A stretch of DNA of 64,000 nucleotides from Desulforamulus aeronauticus DSM 10349 (GCF_900142375.1 NZ_FRAR01000024.1:1-64000), one strand, 5' to 3'; positions 24,058 through 34,038 are shown, counted from the stretch's first letter. Numbers and translations are program-made. The notes: generated by a model not told the origin, from the sequence alone.

Positions 24058-25623
24058 GTGAGTCTCAAACAACAGGCCAGTCAGGGGGCCGAAGTTAATG
24101 AAAAACTGGCAGCCTTGATGACCAACGCCAACGCTGTGCGGGCGATTGCCTCGGCAGTGGAGGGAACCCTGGGACCCAAGGGACTGGATACCATGCTGGT
24201 AGATAAATTTGGTGAGGTGGTTATTACCAATGATGGTGTAACCATCCTGACCATGATGGAAGCGAACCACCCTGCGGCCCGTATGGTTATCAATATTGCC
24301 AAATCTCAGCAGGAGGAGATTGGCGACGGCACTACCACTGCCACCGTTATGGCGGGTGCTTTAGTAAGTACCGGGGTGGAGCAGGTGGCGAAAGGAGTAC
24401 CGGTGGCTCGGGTTATTGAAGGAGTTCGGGCAGGCGTGCGGCGAGCGCTGGAAGTGATGCAGGAGCAAGCCACACCGCTAGAAGATTTGCAACATCCCTG
24501 GCTAAACCAAGTGGCTTTAGTAGCTGGCCGGGAACACCAGGATATTGCCGATCTGGTGGTGGAAGCGGCCCGACTAATTGGCAAAGATAAGCTTTTAGAT
24601 GCCAACTTTAAGTTATCCGATACCGTGATGTCGGAAGAAGGGGCCAACAATCAGGTATTCATGGGGGTTATCGTCAACAAAGAAACCCTGAATAAGCAAA
24701 TGCCACAGCAGTTGGCAGATGCTAAGGTTCTGATTATTGATGACGCACTGGAACCGGAGCAAATTGAAGACGGAGCACTGGGGACCGAAACTGGTTTTGC
24801 CCGTTACCTGGAGCTACAGGCTGAATTTAAAGCGAATATCCAAAAAATAATTGATATCGGCACGGGCTTGGTATTAGTGGACCGGGGAGTGGCTGATACG
24901 GCTGAAGAGATGTTAACCGATGCTGGAATTATGGTCGTACAGCGGGTACTTAATAAAGAACTGCGGCGTGCTGCTGAACATACCGGGGCCCGTGTTGTGA
25001 AACGCACCAGCCTTAAGAAAGAAGCGGCTGAATTAGAAAAATACTTAGGTTTTGCGAAAAACGTAGTGGGCAATGAAAAACTGGAGCAGCTCTGGATATT
25101 AGATGGCCGTGGCAAGCCTATGGCCACCGTGTTGGTGGGAGCCGCCACCGAGGAAGTGGTAGGGGAACGCGAACGTATTGCCAAGGATGCAGCGAGTTCT
25201 GTGCAGGCCGCCGTCAAAGGTGGCGTAGTACCGGGGGGAGGTTCCCTAGAGTTGGCTGTGTCCCGGGAAGTGGAGAAGGTTAGAGAGAATACTCGTGGTA
25301 TGGCTGCCTATGGGGTTAGCTGTGTGGCGGAGACACTTAGACGGCCGATGTCTCAAATTGTCTCCAATGCAGGCTTTAACCACCTGGAAAAAATTGGTGA
25401 TGTACTGGCCAGTCAGGTAGAACAAAATAAAAACTCGTTGGCTGTGGATTGTGACAGCGGCGAGATTGCAGATATGTTTGAACTGGGTGTTTTGGACCCA
25501 GCCCTGGTAAAGATCCATGCACTAAAAGCCGCCGGTGAAATTGCCGAGGCCATATTACGCATTGACACCATTATAAAAATGAGAGACTACCAACAACCTA
25601 CAACAAACTCATTAGAGAGGTGA
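24058..25623 (+). CDS. Group III (archaeal-like, bacterial) chaperonin
   Basis: A 521-residue chaperonin of the thermosome/CCT type, not GroEL. Signs are [15 protein letters not shown] (near 37-51), TNDGVTIL (60-67), the ATP site [15 protein letters not shown] (about 88-102), [15 protein letters not shown] in the equatorial return (near 387-401), and [16 protein letters not shown] near the end. GroEL's GGM tail is absent and no groES is next to it, consistent with a built-in lid as in thermosomes. Such Group III chaperonins are known from Carboxydothermus hydrogenoformans and related Firmicutes, in the dnaK operon as here. The GTG start has AAGGGGGA. Co-regulated by HrcA; clients unknown. Confidence 0.93.
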   Translation: MSLKQQASQGAEVNEKLAALMTNANAVRAIASAVEGTLGPKGLDTMLVDKFGEVVITNDGVTILTMMEANHPAARMVINIAKSQQEEIGDGTTTATVMAGALVSTGVEQVAKGVPVARVIEGVRAGVRRALEVMQEQATPLEDLQHPWLNQVALVAGREHQDIADLVVEAARLIGKDKLLDANFKLSDTVMSEEGANNQVFMGVIVNKETLNKQMPQQLADAKVLIIDDALEPEQIEDGALGTETGFARYLELQAEFKANIQKIIDIGTGLVLVDRGVADTAEEMLTDAGIMVVQRVLNKELRRAAEHTGARVVKRTSLKKEAAELEKYLGFAKNVVGNEKLEQLWILDGRGKPMATVLVGAATEEVVGERERIAKDAASSVQAAVKGGVVPGGGSLELAVSREVEKVRENTRGMAAYGVSCVAETLRRPMSQIVSNAGFNHLEKIGDVLASQVEQNKNSLAVDCDSGEIADMFELGVLDPALVKIHALKAAGEIAEAILRIDTIIKMRDYQQPTTNSLER

Positions 25624-25627
25624 TCAA

Positions 25628-26200
25628 GTGACCGAAGAAAATAAGCAACAGGGTCAAGAAACAATTTTGGAAGAACAACCAGTTGAGGAGCAAAACAACG
25701 AGACCGGTGCAACAGCAACCAATAACCAGAATTTGCCCGATGACCCAAACGAATTAAAGAAAATGCTGTTGGAGAAGATGGCAGAAGCTGAAAATAACTA
25801 TAACTGGGCACTGAGGTTGCAGGCAGATTACGAGAACCTGCGCCGGCGTACCCGTCAGGAACGGGAAGAACTACTCAAGTATGGTTCAGAGCAACTTATT
25901 AAAAATTTATTGCCTGTGATGGATAACTTTGCCAGAGCCCTTAACTCCGCCGGGGATGGTGGAGAGAAATTTATCAATGGTGTAGAAATGATCCAACGCC
26001 AGCTCAATGATGTTTTAAGCAACGAAGGTCTAGCTCCCATACCTGCACTGGAAGAGCCCTTCGACCCCAACCTGCATGATGCTGTAATGCAAGTAGAAGA
26101 CAGCGATCAACCAGAGAACACCGTCGTAGAGGAACTACTGACAGGGTACTACTTAAAGGGGAAAGTGATTCGGCATTCGATGGTAAAAGTGGCGAAGTAA
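25628..26200 (+). CDS. grpE: nucleotide exchange factor GrpE
   Basis: A 190-residue DnaK exchange factor. The first 45 residues are acidic and disordered, followed by a long coiled-coil helix (about 46-90, with NYNWALRLQADYENLRRRTRQE) and the beta-wing domain (about 135-190, with FDPNLHDAVMQVED, the TVVEEL segment and GYYLKGKVIRHSMVKVA). All family hallmarks are present. It starts at a GTG 4 nt after the chaperonin gene, behind GAGAGGTGA. Confidence 0.97.
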   Translation: MTEENKQQGQETILEEQPVEEQNNETGATATNNQNLPDDPNELKKMLLEKMAEAENNYNWALRLQADYENLRRRTRQEREELLKYGSEQLIKNLLPVMDNFARALNSAGDGGEKFINGVEMIQRQLNDVLSNEGLAPIPALEEPFDPNLHDAVMQVEDSDQPENTVVEELLTGYYLKGKVIRHSMVKVAK

Positions 26201-26324
26201 TAGCCGTTAGCTGTTTTACCTTTAACAATGTTGTTACCAACCAAAGCCAAAAGGCTAAAGGCCGGTGACTAACTTTTAAGAATTCCAAACCAACGTAAAT
26301 CTTTTCATTAGGAGGCAAAGATAA

Positions 26325-28166
26325 ATGGCTAAAGTAATTGGTATTGACTTAGGGACAACCAACTCCTGCGTAGCTGTGATGGAAGGTGGCGAAGCAGTTG
26401 TTATTCCAAACGCTGAGGGTGCCAGAACCACACCTTCGATAGTTGGTTTTTCCAAAACAGGAGAGCGTTTGGTGGGCCAAGTGGCGAAACGCCAGGCCGT
26501 TAGCAACCCAGATCGTACTATTTCCTCGATCAAGCGCTACATGGGGACCAACCACAAAGTAACCATTGACGGTAAAGACTACACCCCCCAAGAAATTTCA
26601 GCTATGACCTTAGGCAAATTAAAGGCTGATGCCGAGGCTTATCTGGGTGAGACCGTAACCCAGGCAGTTATTACTGTACCAGCTTATTTTGGTGATGCCC
26701 AGCGTCAGGCTACCAAAGATGCCGGGAAAATTGCCGGTCTGGAAGTACTGCGCATCATTAACGAACCCACTGCTGCGGCTCTAGCCTACGGTCTAGATAA
26801 AGAGGGGGATCAAACCATTCTGGTCTTCGACCTGGGCGGCGGTACCTTTGACGTATCCATTCTAGAATTGGGTGACGGTGTTTTTGAGGTAAAGGCTACC
26901 AGCGGTAACAACCGTCTGGGCGGTGATGATTTCGATCAACGGGTGATTGATTTCCTGGCCAGTGAGTTTAAAAAAGAAAGCGGCGTTGATCTGCTGAAGG
27001 ACAAAATGGCTGTGCAGCGGCTGAAGGAAGCTGCAGAGAAAGCCAAGATTGAATTGTCGGGAGTGGTTAATACCAATATTAACCTGCCCTTTATTTCGGT
27101 TGGTCCAGATGGTCCCTTGCACTTAGATATTAATTTGAGCCGAGCTAAATTCGATGAACTAACTGCTGATTTAGTGGAAAAAACCATGGGCCCCACCCGT
27201 CAAGCGCTGAAAGATTCCGGGTTGGATGTCAAAGAAATTAATAAAGTTCTGTTGGTGGGTGGATCAACCCGCATCCCAGCGGTACAAGAGGCCATTCGCA
27301 AGTTCCTCGGTACCGAACCTCACAAAGGGATTAACCCCGATGAGTGCGTAGCCCTGGGTGCTGCCATCCAGGCAGGGGTATTAGCTGGGGAAGTAAAGGA
27401 TGTTCTACTGCTGGACGTAACTCCTCTGTCTTTAGGTATTGAAACTCTGGGTGGAGTATTTACCAAACTGATTGAGCGCAATACGACCATTCCTACTTCC
27501 AAGAGTCAGATTTTTTCCACCGCGGCTGATAATCAACCTTCAGTAGAAATTCACGTGCTGCAAGGGGAACGTCAAATGGCTGCAGACAACAAAACCTTAG
27601 GCCGTTTCCAATTAAGTGGTATTCCCCCAGCTCCCCGTGGTGTGCCGCAAATTGAAGTGAAATTTGATATTGATGCTAACGGTATTGTTTCCGTTTCTGC
27701 TAAGGATATGGGTACCGGGCAGGCTCAGAGCATTTCTATTACCGGTACTGGTGCTTTAAACGATGATGAGATTAACAGAATGGTCGACGATGCTGAGAAA
27801 TATGCCGAAGAAGATAAGAAGCGGAAAGAAGCCGTAGAAGTTAGAAATCAGGCAGACAGCATGATTTACCAAACGGAGAAGACCATTAAAGACCTGGGCG
27901 ACAAGGCTGACAAAACCCAGGTGGAGGCTGTTCAAAAAGCTACCGAGGAACTTCGTGCAGCCATGAACAGCGATGACACCGACCAGATTAAAAACAAGTT
28001 AGAAGAAATGACGAAACTTCTTCATGAACTAACTTCCGCTATGTACCAGCAGCAAGAAGCTCAAGGTGGTTGTGCCGATGGTAGCTGTGGCGGCAATGCG
28101 AAACAGGACGACAACGTAGTAGATGCCGATTACGAAGTGAAAGATGAGAAGAAGGAAGACAAATAA
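26325..28166 (+). CDS. dnaK: Hsp70 chaperone DnaK
   Basis: A 613-residue Hsp70. ATPase motifs are [13 protein letters not shown] (5-17), [17 protein letters not shown] near 135, [12 protein letters not shown] near 145-160, [14 protein letters not shown] near 168 and [11 protein letters not shown] near 310. The linker is [15 protein letters not shown] near 360-375 and a normal substrate-binding domain follows. The tail has a cysteine- and glycine-rich patch ([12 protein letters not shown]) before an acidic end. AGGAGG precedes the ATG. A 124-nt gap from grpE contains degenerate inverted repeats. Confidence 0.99.
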   Translation: MAKVIGIDLGTTNSCVAVMEGGEAVVIPNAEGARTTPSIVGFSKTGERLVGQVAKRQAVSNPDRTISSIKRYMGTNHKVTIDGKDYTPQEISAMTLGKLKADAEAYLGETVTQAVITVPAYFGDAQRQATKDAGKIAGLEVLRIINEPTAAALAYGLDKEGDQTILVFDLGGGTFDVSILELGDGVFEVKATSGNNRLGGDDFDQRVIDFLASEFKKESGVDLLKDKMAVQRLKEAAEKAKIELSGVVNTNINLPFISVGPDGPLHLDINLSRAKFDELTADLVEKTMGPTRQALKDSGLDVKEINKVLLVGGSTRIPAVQEAIRKFLGTEPHKGINPDECVALGAAIQAGVLAGEVKDVLLLDVTPLSLGIETLGGVFTKLIERNTTIPTSKSQIFSTAADNQPSVEIHVLQGERQMAADNKTLGRFQLSGIPPAPRGVPQIEVKFDIDANGIVSVSAKDMGTGQAQSISITGTGALNDDEINRMVDDAEKYAEEDKKRKEAVEVRNQADSMIYQTEKTIKDLGDKADKTQVEAVQKATEELRAAMNSDDTDQIKNKLEEMTKLLHELTSAMYQQQEAQGGCADGSCGGNAKQDDNVVDADYEVKDEKKEDK

Positions 28167-28210
28167 GAAAAATTTTCATATACTAATGTAGTATTTCTGG
28201 CAATGGGGCT

Positions 28211-28244
28211 GTCGCAAAACTACTTTTTGCGACGCTCCCTTTTT
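28211..28244 (+). terminator. hairpin with T tract between dnaK and dnaJ
   Basis: GTCGCAAAA and TTTTGCGAC form a 9-bp stem, then GCTCCCTTTTT. It probably stops part of the transcripts, making more DnaK than DnaJ. Confidence 0.65.
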
Positions 28245-28341
28245 GCCGTCAGCCATCAGCCATCAGCTTTTTGGTTTTCCCTGGTAGCAATCAACTGGCA
28301 ATTATTTAAACCAACCAAGCTGAGGGCTGAGGGCCGATGGC
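28245..28341. repeat. imperfect inverted repeat of AGC-rich heptads
   Basis: The left arm holds GTCAGCCATCAGCCATCAGC, the right arm GCTGAGGGCTGAGGGC and then CGATGGC. The arms are complementary with a few mismatches. Related sequence is seen at 26202-26275, 33990-34012 and 40830-40880, all between genes of operons. Confidence 0.6.
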
Positions 28342-28371
28342 TATCTTTTTATGAATATTAGGTGGTGTAAC

Positions 28372-29493
28372 ATGGCTAAGCGTGACTATTATGAGGTGTT
28401 GGGTGTTGCCAAAGGTGCCTCGACGGAAGAAATAAAAAAAGCCTATCGAAAACAGGCTCGGCAGTATCATCCGGACGTCTATGAGGGCCCTAAGGAAGAA
28501 GCAGAAGCCAAGTTCAAAGAAATAGCAGAAGCCTATGCGGTGCTCAGTGATGGAGACAAACGGGCGGCCTACGACCAGTATGGTCACGCTGCAACCGACG
28601 GCCAGGGCTTTGGGGCTGGTGGGTTCGGTGGTTTTGGCGATAGCGGCCTAGGCGATATCTTTGATATGTTCTTTGGCGGTATGGGACGGCAGCGCAATGG
28701 TCCTCAGAAGGGGAACGATCTACGATTTAATATGGAAATTTCCTTTAAGGAAGCGGCCTTTGGGGTGGAACGGGATATTCAGGTGCCACGCACCGAAACC
28801 TGCGATACCTGTGACGGCAGTGGTTCGGCCCCGGGCAGTAAGCCTCAAACCTGTGGTGTTTGTCAGGGGTCTGGTCAGGTACAATATGCTGCCAATACAC
28901 CCTTTGGACGCATTGTGCAGAGCCGTACCTGCGACAAGTGCCACGGTTCTGGTAAGATCATAGAAAAACCTTGCCCTACCTGCCGTGGCGCAGGGCAAAT
29001 TAGGAAAACCAAGACCATTCATGTCAAGATTCCTGCCGGTGTGGATGAAGGCTCTCGCCTACGTCTCAGTGGTGAAGGTGAGGCTGGCTTACGGGGTGGC
29101 CCGCACGGTGACCTCTATGTTTACATTTTGGTTCGCCCTCATAAGTTCTTCCGCCGGGAAGGCAATGAAGTCGTTTGTGATATCGATCTTTCCTTTGCTC
29201 AGGCAGCCCTGGGTGATGTGATCGAAGTACCTACCCTAGACGGTTCTGCCGATTTGAAAGTGCCCGAAGGCACCCAGACGGGTACCATTTTCCGCATTAA
29301 AGATAAAGGCATTCCCTATCTTAACGGTAACGGTCGGGGTGATCAGCATGTTCGGGTAAAGGTAATCACGCCAACCAAACTCAATGATAAACAAAAGGAA
29401 CTGCTAAAGGAATTTGCTAAGCAGAGCGGCGACAAGGCCCCCAAGGCACAGGAAAAAAATATTTTTGAGAAAGTGAAAGAAGCGTTTAAATAG
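28372..29493 (+). CDS. dnaJ: Hsp40 co-chaperone DnaJ
   Basis: A 373-residue type I J protein. The ATG at 28372 follows AGGTGG; an in-frame ATG seven codons earlier is less likely. J domain with HPD at 33-35, Gly/Phe-rich linker (about 70-110), four zinc motifs CDTCDGSG, CGVCQGSG, CDKCHGSG and CPTCRGAG (about 143-215), then the client-binding barrels. It stimulates the DnaK ATPase. The window has the full DnaK/DnaJ/GrpE set under one CIRCE site. Confidence 0.98.
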   Translation: MAKRDYYEVLGVAKGASTEEIKKAYRKQARQYHPDVYEGPKEEAEAKFKEIAEAYAVLSDGDKRAAYDQYGHAATDGQGFGAGGFGGFGDSGLGDIFDMFFGGMGRQRNGPQKGNDLRFNMEISFKEAAFGVERDIQVPRTETCDTCDGSGSAPGSKPQTCGVCQGSGQVQYAANTPFGRIVQSRTCDKCHGSGKIIEKPCPTCRGAGQIRKTKTIHVKIPAGVDEGSRLRLSGEGEAGLRGGPHGDLYVYILVRPHKFFRREGNEVVCDIDLSFAQAALGDVIEVPTLDGSADLKVPEGTQTGTIFRIKDKGIPYLNGNGRGDQHVRVKVITPTKLNDKQKELLKEFAKQSGDKAPKAQEKNIFEKVKEAFK

Positions 29494-29528
29494 CTTAGGG
29501 GTATAACCCGAACAAGGAGGCACTCCCC

Positions 29529-30458
29529 TTGACCATTTGGCTTGAAATCTCCGTCCAGGTTCCTCATGAGGGAATTGAGATGGTTAGTTATATTTTTGAT
29601 GAATTAGGTGCCGGCGGGGTAGTTATCGAAGACCCCGCTTTAATTTCCCGAGGCATAGAAGCCGATATTTGGGATCATTATGAATTTCCACCGGAAGTTC
29701 TTAACCGTACGCTACCTATCGTGAAAGCCTACCTGCCAGAAGGACCAGAGTTGGAGGACAAACTCGTTAGACTGCAGGAGCGGCTTTCGGGGTTACCCTT
29801 GGAGTCCATCCCTTCCTTCGAAACCAATCCAGTGGTTGAGGAAGATTGGGCCACCGCCTGGATGGCCTACTATAAACCGGTGGAAATTGGCAGCCGGTTA
29901 GCAGTAAAACCCAGTTGGGAAGAATATACCCCTCGGGATAATCGCATTGTTCTGGAATTGGATCCCGGCATGGCCTTTGGCTGTGGCAATCACCCCACTA
30001 CGACCATGTGTATGGAGTTTTTGGAAGGCATTATTAAGGGTGGCGAGCTAGTGGCCGATGTTGGGACCGGCACCGGGATTTTGGCTATTACCTCTGCTAA
30101 ATTGGGGGCAGACAGGGTTTTGGCTGTGGATTTAGATTCGGTTGCCGTCAAGGTGGCAAAGGAAAATGTGCAGCTGAATCAAGTGGCAGATCGGGTGACT
30201 GTCTTGGAGGGGAACCTGCTGGATAGGGCAACCGAAACGGTGGATATAGTCATTGCCAATATCATTGCCAGTGTGATCATTGTCTTGGCTCCCGATGTAC
30301 TAAGAATTCTTAAACCAGGTGGATATTTGATTGCCTCTGGAATTATTCGCTTCCGGGCGGAGGAAGTAAAGGAAAAGCTGGAGCAAACCGGTTTCCGCAT
30401 TGTCGAGAAGAAAGAAGACGGCGAATGGGTATCTTACCTAAGTGTTCTGGAGGGATAA
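29529..30458 (+). CDS. prmA: ribosomal protein L11 methyltransferase
   Basis: A 309-residue methyltransferase that trimethylates ribosomal protein L11. The N-terminal substrate domain has DELGAGGVVIEDP, the SAM site is VADVGTGTGILAI near 178-190, and NIIASVIIVLAPDVL near 238 contains the NIL/NII-type motif. It begins with TTG behind AAGGAGG. It overlaps nothing but is 3 nt from rsmE, so the two are translated together; prmA-rsmE is a usual pair after dnaJ in Firmicutes. Confidence 0.96.
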   Translation: MTIWLEISVQVPHEGIEMVSYIFDELGAGGVVIEDPALISRGIEADIWDHYEFPPEVLNRTLPIVKAYLPEGPELEDKLVRLQERLSGLPLESIPSFETNPVVEEDWATAWMAYYKPVEIGSRLAVKPSWEEYTPRDNRIVLELDPGMAFGCGNHPTTTMCMEFLEGIIKGGELVADVGTGTGILAITSAKLGADRVLAVDLDSVAVKVAKENVQLNQVADRVTVLEGNLLDRATETVDIVIANIIASVIIVLAPDVLRILKPGGYLIASGIIRFRAEEVKEKLEQTGFRIVEKKEDGEWVSYLSVLEG

Positions 30459-30461
30459 GCC

Positions 30462-31202
30462 TTGGCCCGATTTTTTGTGCAGCCGCAGCAAATACAAGCA
30501 GACAGAGCCATTATTACTGGTTCGGATGTCAAACATATCAGCAAGGTATTAAGGATGGCACCGGGAGATCCCTTAACTGTCTTGGATGGTAGGGGGACAG
30601 TTTACCAGGCGGAGATTTGTGAAATAAATAAAGAAGAGATACTCTGCCGACTGTTGAGCTCTGAAAGGGGCGCTGGGGAGCCAGCTCTTAAGGTCACCTT
30701 GGTGCAAGGCTTGCCCAAGGGTGATAAAATGGAAAGCATTATTCAAAAGTGCACTGAGCTGGGTGTCCATCGCATCATCCCCCTGGCGGCTTCCCGGTCG
30801 GTTGTCAAACTTAACGATAAAAAAGTAACGGAGCGTCAGGAGCGTTGGCAAAGGGTGGCCTTGGAAGCCGCCAAACAGTGTCGTCGTTCCCATGTCCCGG
30901 AAGTCCAGCAGTTACGCTGTTGGGAAGATATCCTAAGGGATATTCCTGCCGACGCTTTGCTTATCATGCCTTGGGAGGAAGAAAAATCTCAGTCTCTGAG
31001 GCCTCTTTTGCAAAGAATGGAGAAGCCCACTGAATTGTACCTGTTTATAGGACCGGAAGGTGGCCTGGATGCAGTGGAAGTAACGGCGGCACGGGAGCGT
31101 GGCTGCCATCTGGTCACCTTAGGTGAGCGCATTTTACGTACCGAAACTGCTGGTCCGGCGGTTTTAACCATGGTGTTGTATCATTATGGAGAGCTGGGGT
31201 AA
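30462..31202 (+). CDS. rsmE: 16S rRNA m3U1498 methyltransferase
   Basis: A 246-residue SPOUT methyltransferase. The N-terminal PUA-like region has HISKVLRMAPGDPL, the knot shows LFIGPEGGLDAVEVTAARERG (about 191-211) and LGERILRTETAGPAVL (about 216-231). TTG start behind GGAGGG, 3 nt after prmA. It modifies helix 44 of 16S rRNA in the assembled 30S subunit. Length and motifs are standard. Confidence 0.96.
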   Translation: MARFFVQPQQIQADRAIITGSDVKHISKVLRMAPGDPLTVLDGRGTVYQAEICEINKEEILCRLLSSERGAGEPALKVTLVQGLPKGDKMESIIQKCTELGVHRIIPLAASRSVVKLNDKKVTERQERWQRVALEAAKQCRRSHVPEVQQLRCWEDILRDIPADALLIMPWEEEKSQSLRPLLQRMEKPTELYLFIGPEGGLDAVEVTAARERGCHLVTLGERILRTETAGPAVLTMVLYHYGELG

Positions 31203-31214
31203 GGGGGATTATTT

Positions 31215-32531
31215 TTGTCAAAAACCGCTGCAATCTATACCCTTGGCTGCAAAGTGAACCAATACGAATCTTCTGCCATCGGTGATTTATTCCGCCAGGC
31301 TGGCTATGAGATGGTGGAATTTGAACAGCAAGCCGATGTCTATGTGATCAATACTTGTACCGTTACTCATCTAGGAGATCGCAAATCACGACAAATGATT
31401 CGCCGGGCTGCCAGGCAAAACCCAGAGGCGGTCATCGCTGTGACTGGTTGCTATGCCCAGACCTCACCGGGGGAAGTGCTGGAAATTCCAGGTGTAGATC
31501 TGGTGGTGGGAACCAAGGACAAATCGAATCTTGTCAGGCTGGTGGAGGACTTTGCCAAAGGGAAGGGCCAGGGTGTTGTTAATGCCGTGGCTAACATTAT
31601 GGCCACCGACTGTTATGATGAACTGCCGGTGCCTACGGAACAAGGGAAAACCAGAGCATTTCTGAAAATTCAAGAAGGTTGCAATAGTTTTTGCGCCTAT
31701 TGTATTATTCCTTACGCCCGGGGGCCCGTTAGAAGCCGACTGCCGGAGAATGTTATAGACTCTGCAGAGCAACTTATTGAACAGGGTTTTAAAGAAATTG
31801 TGCTAACGGGTATTCATATCGGTGCCTATGGTCAGGATTTTGCCGACCAACACATTGACCTGGGTTGGCTGGTGGAGCGTTTGGCAAAACTAAAAGGCCT
31901 GATAAGATTAAGATTGGGTTCCATTGAGCCTCACGATATCAATGATGCCCTGATCCAGGCTGTGGCCAGCAACCCCAACGTCTGTCGTCAATTGCACATT
32001 CCCCTGCAAAGTGGTGATGATGACATTTTAGCCAGCATGCGGCGACGCTATAATACAGGACAGTTTGTAGAACTGGTCAACAGAATTTATGCAGCTGTGC
32101 CAGGAGTAGCAATTACCACCGATGTCATTGTAGGGTTTCCTGGAGAAACCGAGCAGCATTTCCAAAATACCCTGCGTACAGTGGAACGGGTAGGCTTTGC
32201 CTCCTTACATGTGTTTAAATACTCTCCTCGTAAGGGTACCCCCGCTGCGGAGATGCCAGAACAAGTAAGCCCTCTGGCAAAAGATGACCGTAGTAAAAGG
32301 CTCACTCTGCTGGGGAGCAAATTAGCACAGCAATTCGCCCAGCAACAAATAGGCAAAGAACTGGAAGTGTTGGTAGAACAACCTCACGAAGGGGATAAGT
32401 GGCTTTTTGAAGGGCATACTGATACTTATTTAAAAGTAGTTTTTCCAGCCAATGAGAAACTGCGAGGCCAACTGGTAAGGGTACATATCGATGAAATTAT
32501 TGGACAGTATTTAAAAGGCAGAATTATTTAA
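31215..32531 (+). CDS. mtaB: tRNA t6A37 methylthiotransferase MtaB
   Basis: A 438-residue radical SAM enzyme that adds a methylthio group to N6-threonylcarbamoyladenosine 37 of tRNA. The UPF0004 domain has YTLGCKVNQYES, NTCTVTHLGDRKSRQ and VTGCYAQ, giving three cysteines for the auxiliary cluster; the SAM cluster is CNSFCAYCIIPYARG near 154-168; a TRAM domain ends the protein. NTCTVT and the cluster context favour MtaB over MiaB and RimO. TTG start behind AAGGGGG, 12 nt after rsmE. Confidence 0.94.
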   Translation: MSKTAAIYTLGCKVNQYESSAIGDLFRQAGYEMVEFEQQADVYVINTCTVTHLGDRKSRQMIRRAARQNPEAVIAVTGCYAQTSPGEVLEIPGVDLVVGTKDKSNLVRLVEDFAKGKGQGVVNAVANIMATDCYDELPVPTEQGKTRAFLKIQEGCNSFCAYCIIPYARGPVRSRLPENVIDSAEQLIEQGFKEIVLTGIHIGAYGQDFADQHIDLGWLVERLAKLKGLIRLRLGSIEPHDINDALIQAVASNPNVCRQLHIPLQSGDDDILASMRRRYNTGQFVELVNRIYAAVPGVAITTDVIVGFPGETEQHFQNTLRTVERVGFASLHVFKYSPRKGTPAAEMPEQVSPLAKDDRSKRLTLLGSKLAQQFAQQQIGKELEVLVEQPHEGDKWLFEGHTDTYLKVVFPANEKLRGQLVRVHIDEIIGQYLKGRII

Positions 32532-32623
32532 CACGATTGCAGGATAATAATCCTAGTGTGTTGAATACATTTTTAGGGAAGACTATGATAAGATATTTAG
32601 CTTTCCGGGGGGAGGTGTTGTCA

Positions 32624-32965
32624 GTGCAAGACTGCCTCTTTTGTAAAATCATAGCCGGAGAGATCCCAGCCCAGAAGGTATATGAAGACGATAAGGTATA
32701 TGCCTTTAAAGATATTGCTCCTGTGGCTCCGGTTCATGTATTAATTATTCCTAAAAAACACATTTCCACCCTCGAGGACATAAACGCAGAAGATGCTGAG
32801 CTGATGGGGCATATTATGGTTACAGCCTCTAAGTTGGCGAAGGAATTGAGTTTGGGGAAGGGATACCGGGTGGTTTCCAATTGTAAAGAAGATGGAGGCC
32901 AAACTGTGTACCATATTCATTTTCATCTTACAGGTGGCAGGCAAATGCAATGGCCTCCGGGCTAA
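32624..32965 (+). CDS. hinT: HIT-family nucleotide hydrolase (HinT-like)
   Basis: A 113-residue HIT protein. The frame is open for 29 codons upstream, but GGGGGGAGG lies right before the GTG at 32624, and CLFCKIIAGEIP follows as usual for family members. The HIT triad reads HIHFHL near 98-103, and CLFC plus an upstream His may bind zinc. Such enzymes cleave adenosine phosphoramidates. It precedes rpsU as in related genomes. Confidence 0.93.
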   Translation: MQDCLFCKIIAGEIPAQKVYEDDKVYAFKDIAPVAPVHVLIIPKKHISTLEDINAEDAELMGHIMVTASKLAKELSLGKGYRVVSNCKEDGGQTVYHIHFHLTGGRQMQWPPG

Positions 32966-33092
32966 AACCTGTTGACTGATTTTGAATATCAAGGTATAAT
33001 AAAGTGGTATTGTAATTTTTGGGATATTATATTCAGACAAATCTGAAGTGAATATCCGAGGTTTTATGGTTTGGCGGAGGGAGGGAAATTGA

Positions 33093-33272
33093 GTGGCGGA
33101 AGTAAAAGTAGGCAAGAACGAGACACTGGACAGTGCCCTCCGGCGCTTTAAGCGGACCTGCCAAAAGGCTGGCGTTTTGGCTGAGGCACGCAAACACGAA
33201 CACTATGAAAAACCCAGTGTAAAAAGAAAGAAAAAATCCGAAGCAGCACGTAAGCGCAAAAGTTTTAAATAA
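33093..33272 (+). CDS. rpsU: small ribosomal subunit protein S21
   Basis: A 59-residue, very basic protein starting at GTG behind GGAGGGAGGG. It shows the family's [19 protein letters not shown] and the [19 protein letters not shown] helix, then [14 protein letters not shown]21 binds the 30S platform near the anti-Shine-Dalgarno sequence. A terminator follows at once, closing this operon. Confidence 0.97.
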   Translation: MAEVKVGKNETLDSALRRFKRTCQKAGVLAEARKHEHYEKPSVKRKKKSEAARKRKSFK

Positions 33273-33286
33273 GTAAAGATCAAAAC

Positions 33287-33323
33287 AAATGCTTGACATA
33301 TAAATATGTGTCAGGCATTTTTT
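33287..33323 (+). terminator. terminator after rpsU
   Basis: AATGCTTGACA and TGTCAGGCATT pair around an AT-rich loop and are followed by a run of T. Confidence 0.88.
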
Positions 33324-33405
33324 AATATCTCAACTTTCTTGCTATAATTGTTGTAAGATTTAAGAAGGGTAAATAATTTTTTAGGAGTAAGTTAAGGGGG
33401 TGTTA

Positions 33406-33912
33406 ATGGTGTTTTTAGCAGAAATGGCTGGCTGGCTGGCTACCCTCGCCTTTGTCCTGGGAATATTCGCCTTGATACTGGAAGTATTTATTATGCCTGG
33501 CTTTGGCTTTGCTGGAGTGGTGGGGATCGTTTTGGTTGGTTGGGGTGTGTTGCTTTTATCGGTGGATGTTTTTCATGCCACCCAGGCCCTTACCACAGCC
33601 CTGCTGGTAACCCTAGTGGTATTGGTGGCGGGCTTTTGGTTAGCCACTAAGTATAATTTTTGGCGAAAGGTTACTCTGGTCAACCGGCAAAATCGGGAAG
33701 AAGGTTATGTTGCACCTCGACAAGACCTGGAAAGTTTGCTGGGCTGCCGAGGGGTAGCAGCCACTCCCCTCCGCCCAGCCGGTACTGCACTCTTAGCAGG
33801 GAATAAAGTAGATGTCGTCACCGAAGGTGACTTCATCTCCCCAGGAACAACCGTGTTAGTCATCCGGGTTGAAAGTACCCGGGTGGTGGTCAAAGCGGTG
33901 GAAAATGAGTAA
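33406..33912 (+). CDS. NfeD-family membrane protein
   Basis: About 168 residues; ATG at 33406, GTGs three bases either side are alternatives. Three hydrophobic helices (about 3-25, 30-55, 62-82) precede a C-terminal OB-fold domain with LESLLGCRGVAATPLRPAGTA and VVTEGDFISPGTTVLVIRVE, the NfeD/ClpP-class signature. NfeD proteins pair with flotillins or stomatins, and floA follows here, so they probably work together in membrane microdomains. A strong AAGGGGG lies ahead. Confidence 0.88.
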   Translation: MVFLAEMAGWLATLAFVLGIFALILEVFIMPGFGFAGVVGIVLVGWGVLLLSVDVFHATQALTTALLVTLVVLVAGFWLATKYNFWRKVTLVNRQNREEGYVAPRQDLESLLGCRGVAATPLRPAGTALLAGNKVDVVTEGDFISPGTTVLVIRVESTRVVVKAVENE

Positions 33913-33948
33913 CTGGTTTCTAATTCGTTACATTTTTTGCGGTTGATC

Positions 33949-33978
33949 AGTCTAGACTTATAGAATACTGTCTAGACT
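33949..33978. promoter_or_regulatory. paired GTCTAGAC palindromes before floA
   Basis: AGTCTAGAC (33949-33957) and GTCTAGACT (33970-33978) are exact complements, and each contains the 8-bp palindrome GTCTAGAC, with starts 20 bp apart, about two helical turns. This looks like a dimeric operator rather than a terminator, as no T tract follows. Regulator unknown. Confidence 0.45.
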
Positions 33979-34038
33979 AGGTTAAAGTAAAAAAGCTGAC
34001 AGCGAATAGCTGAAGGCAAATAAAAGGAGGTAATGCAC

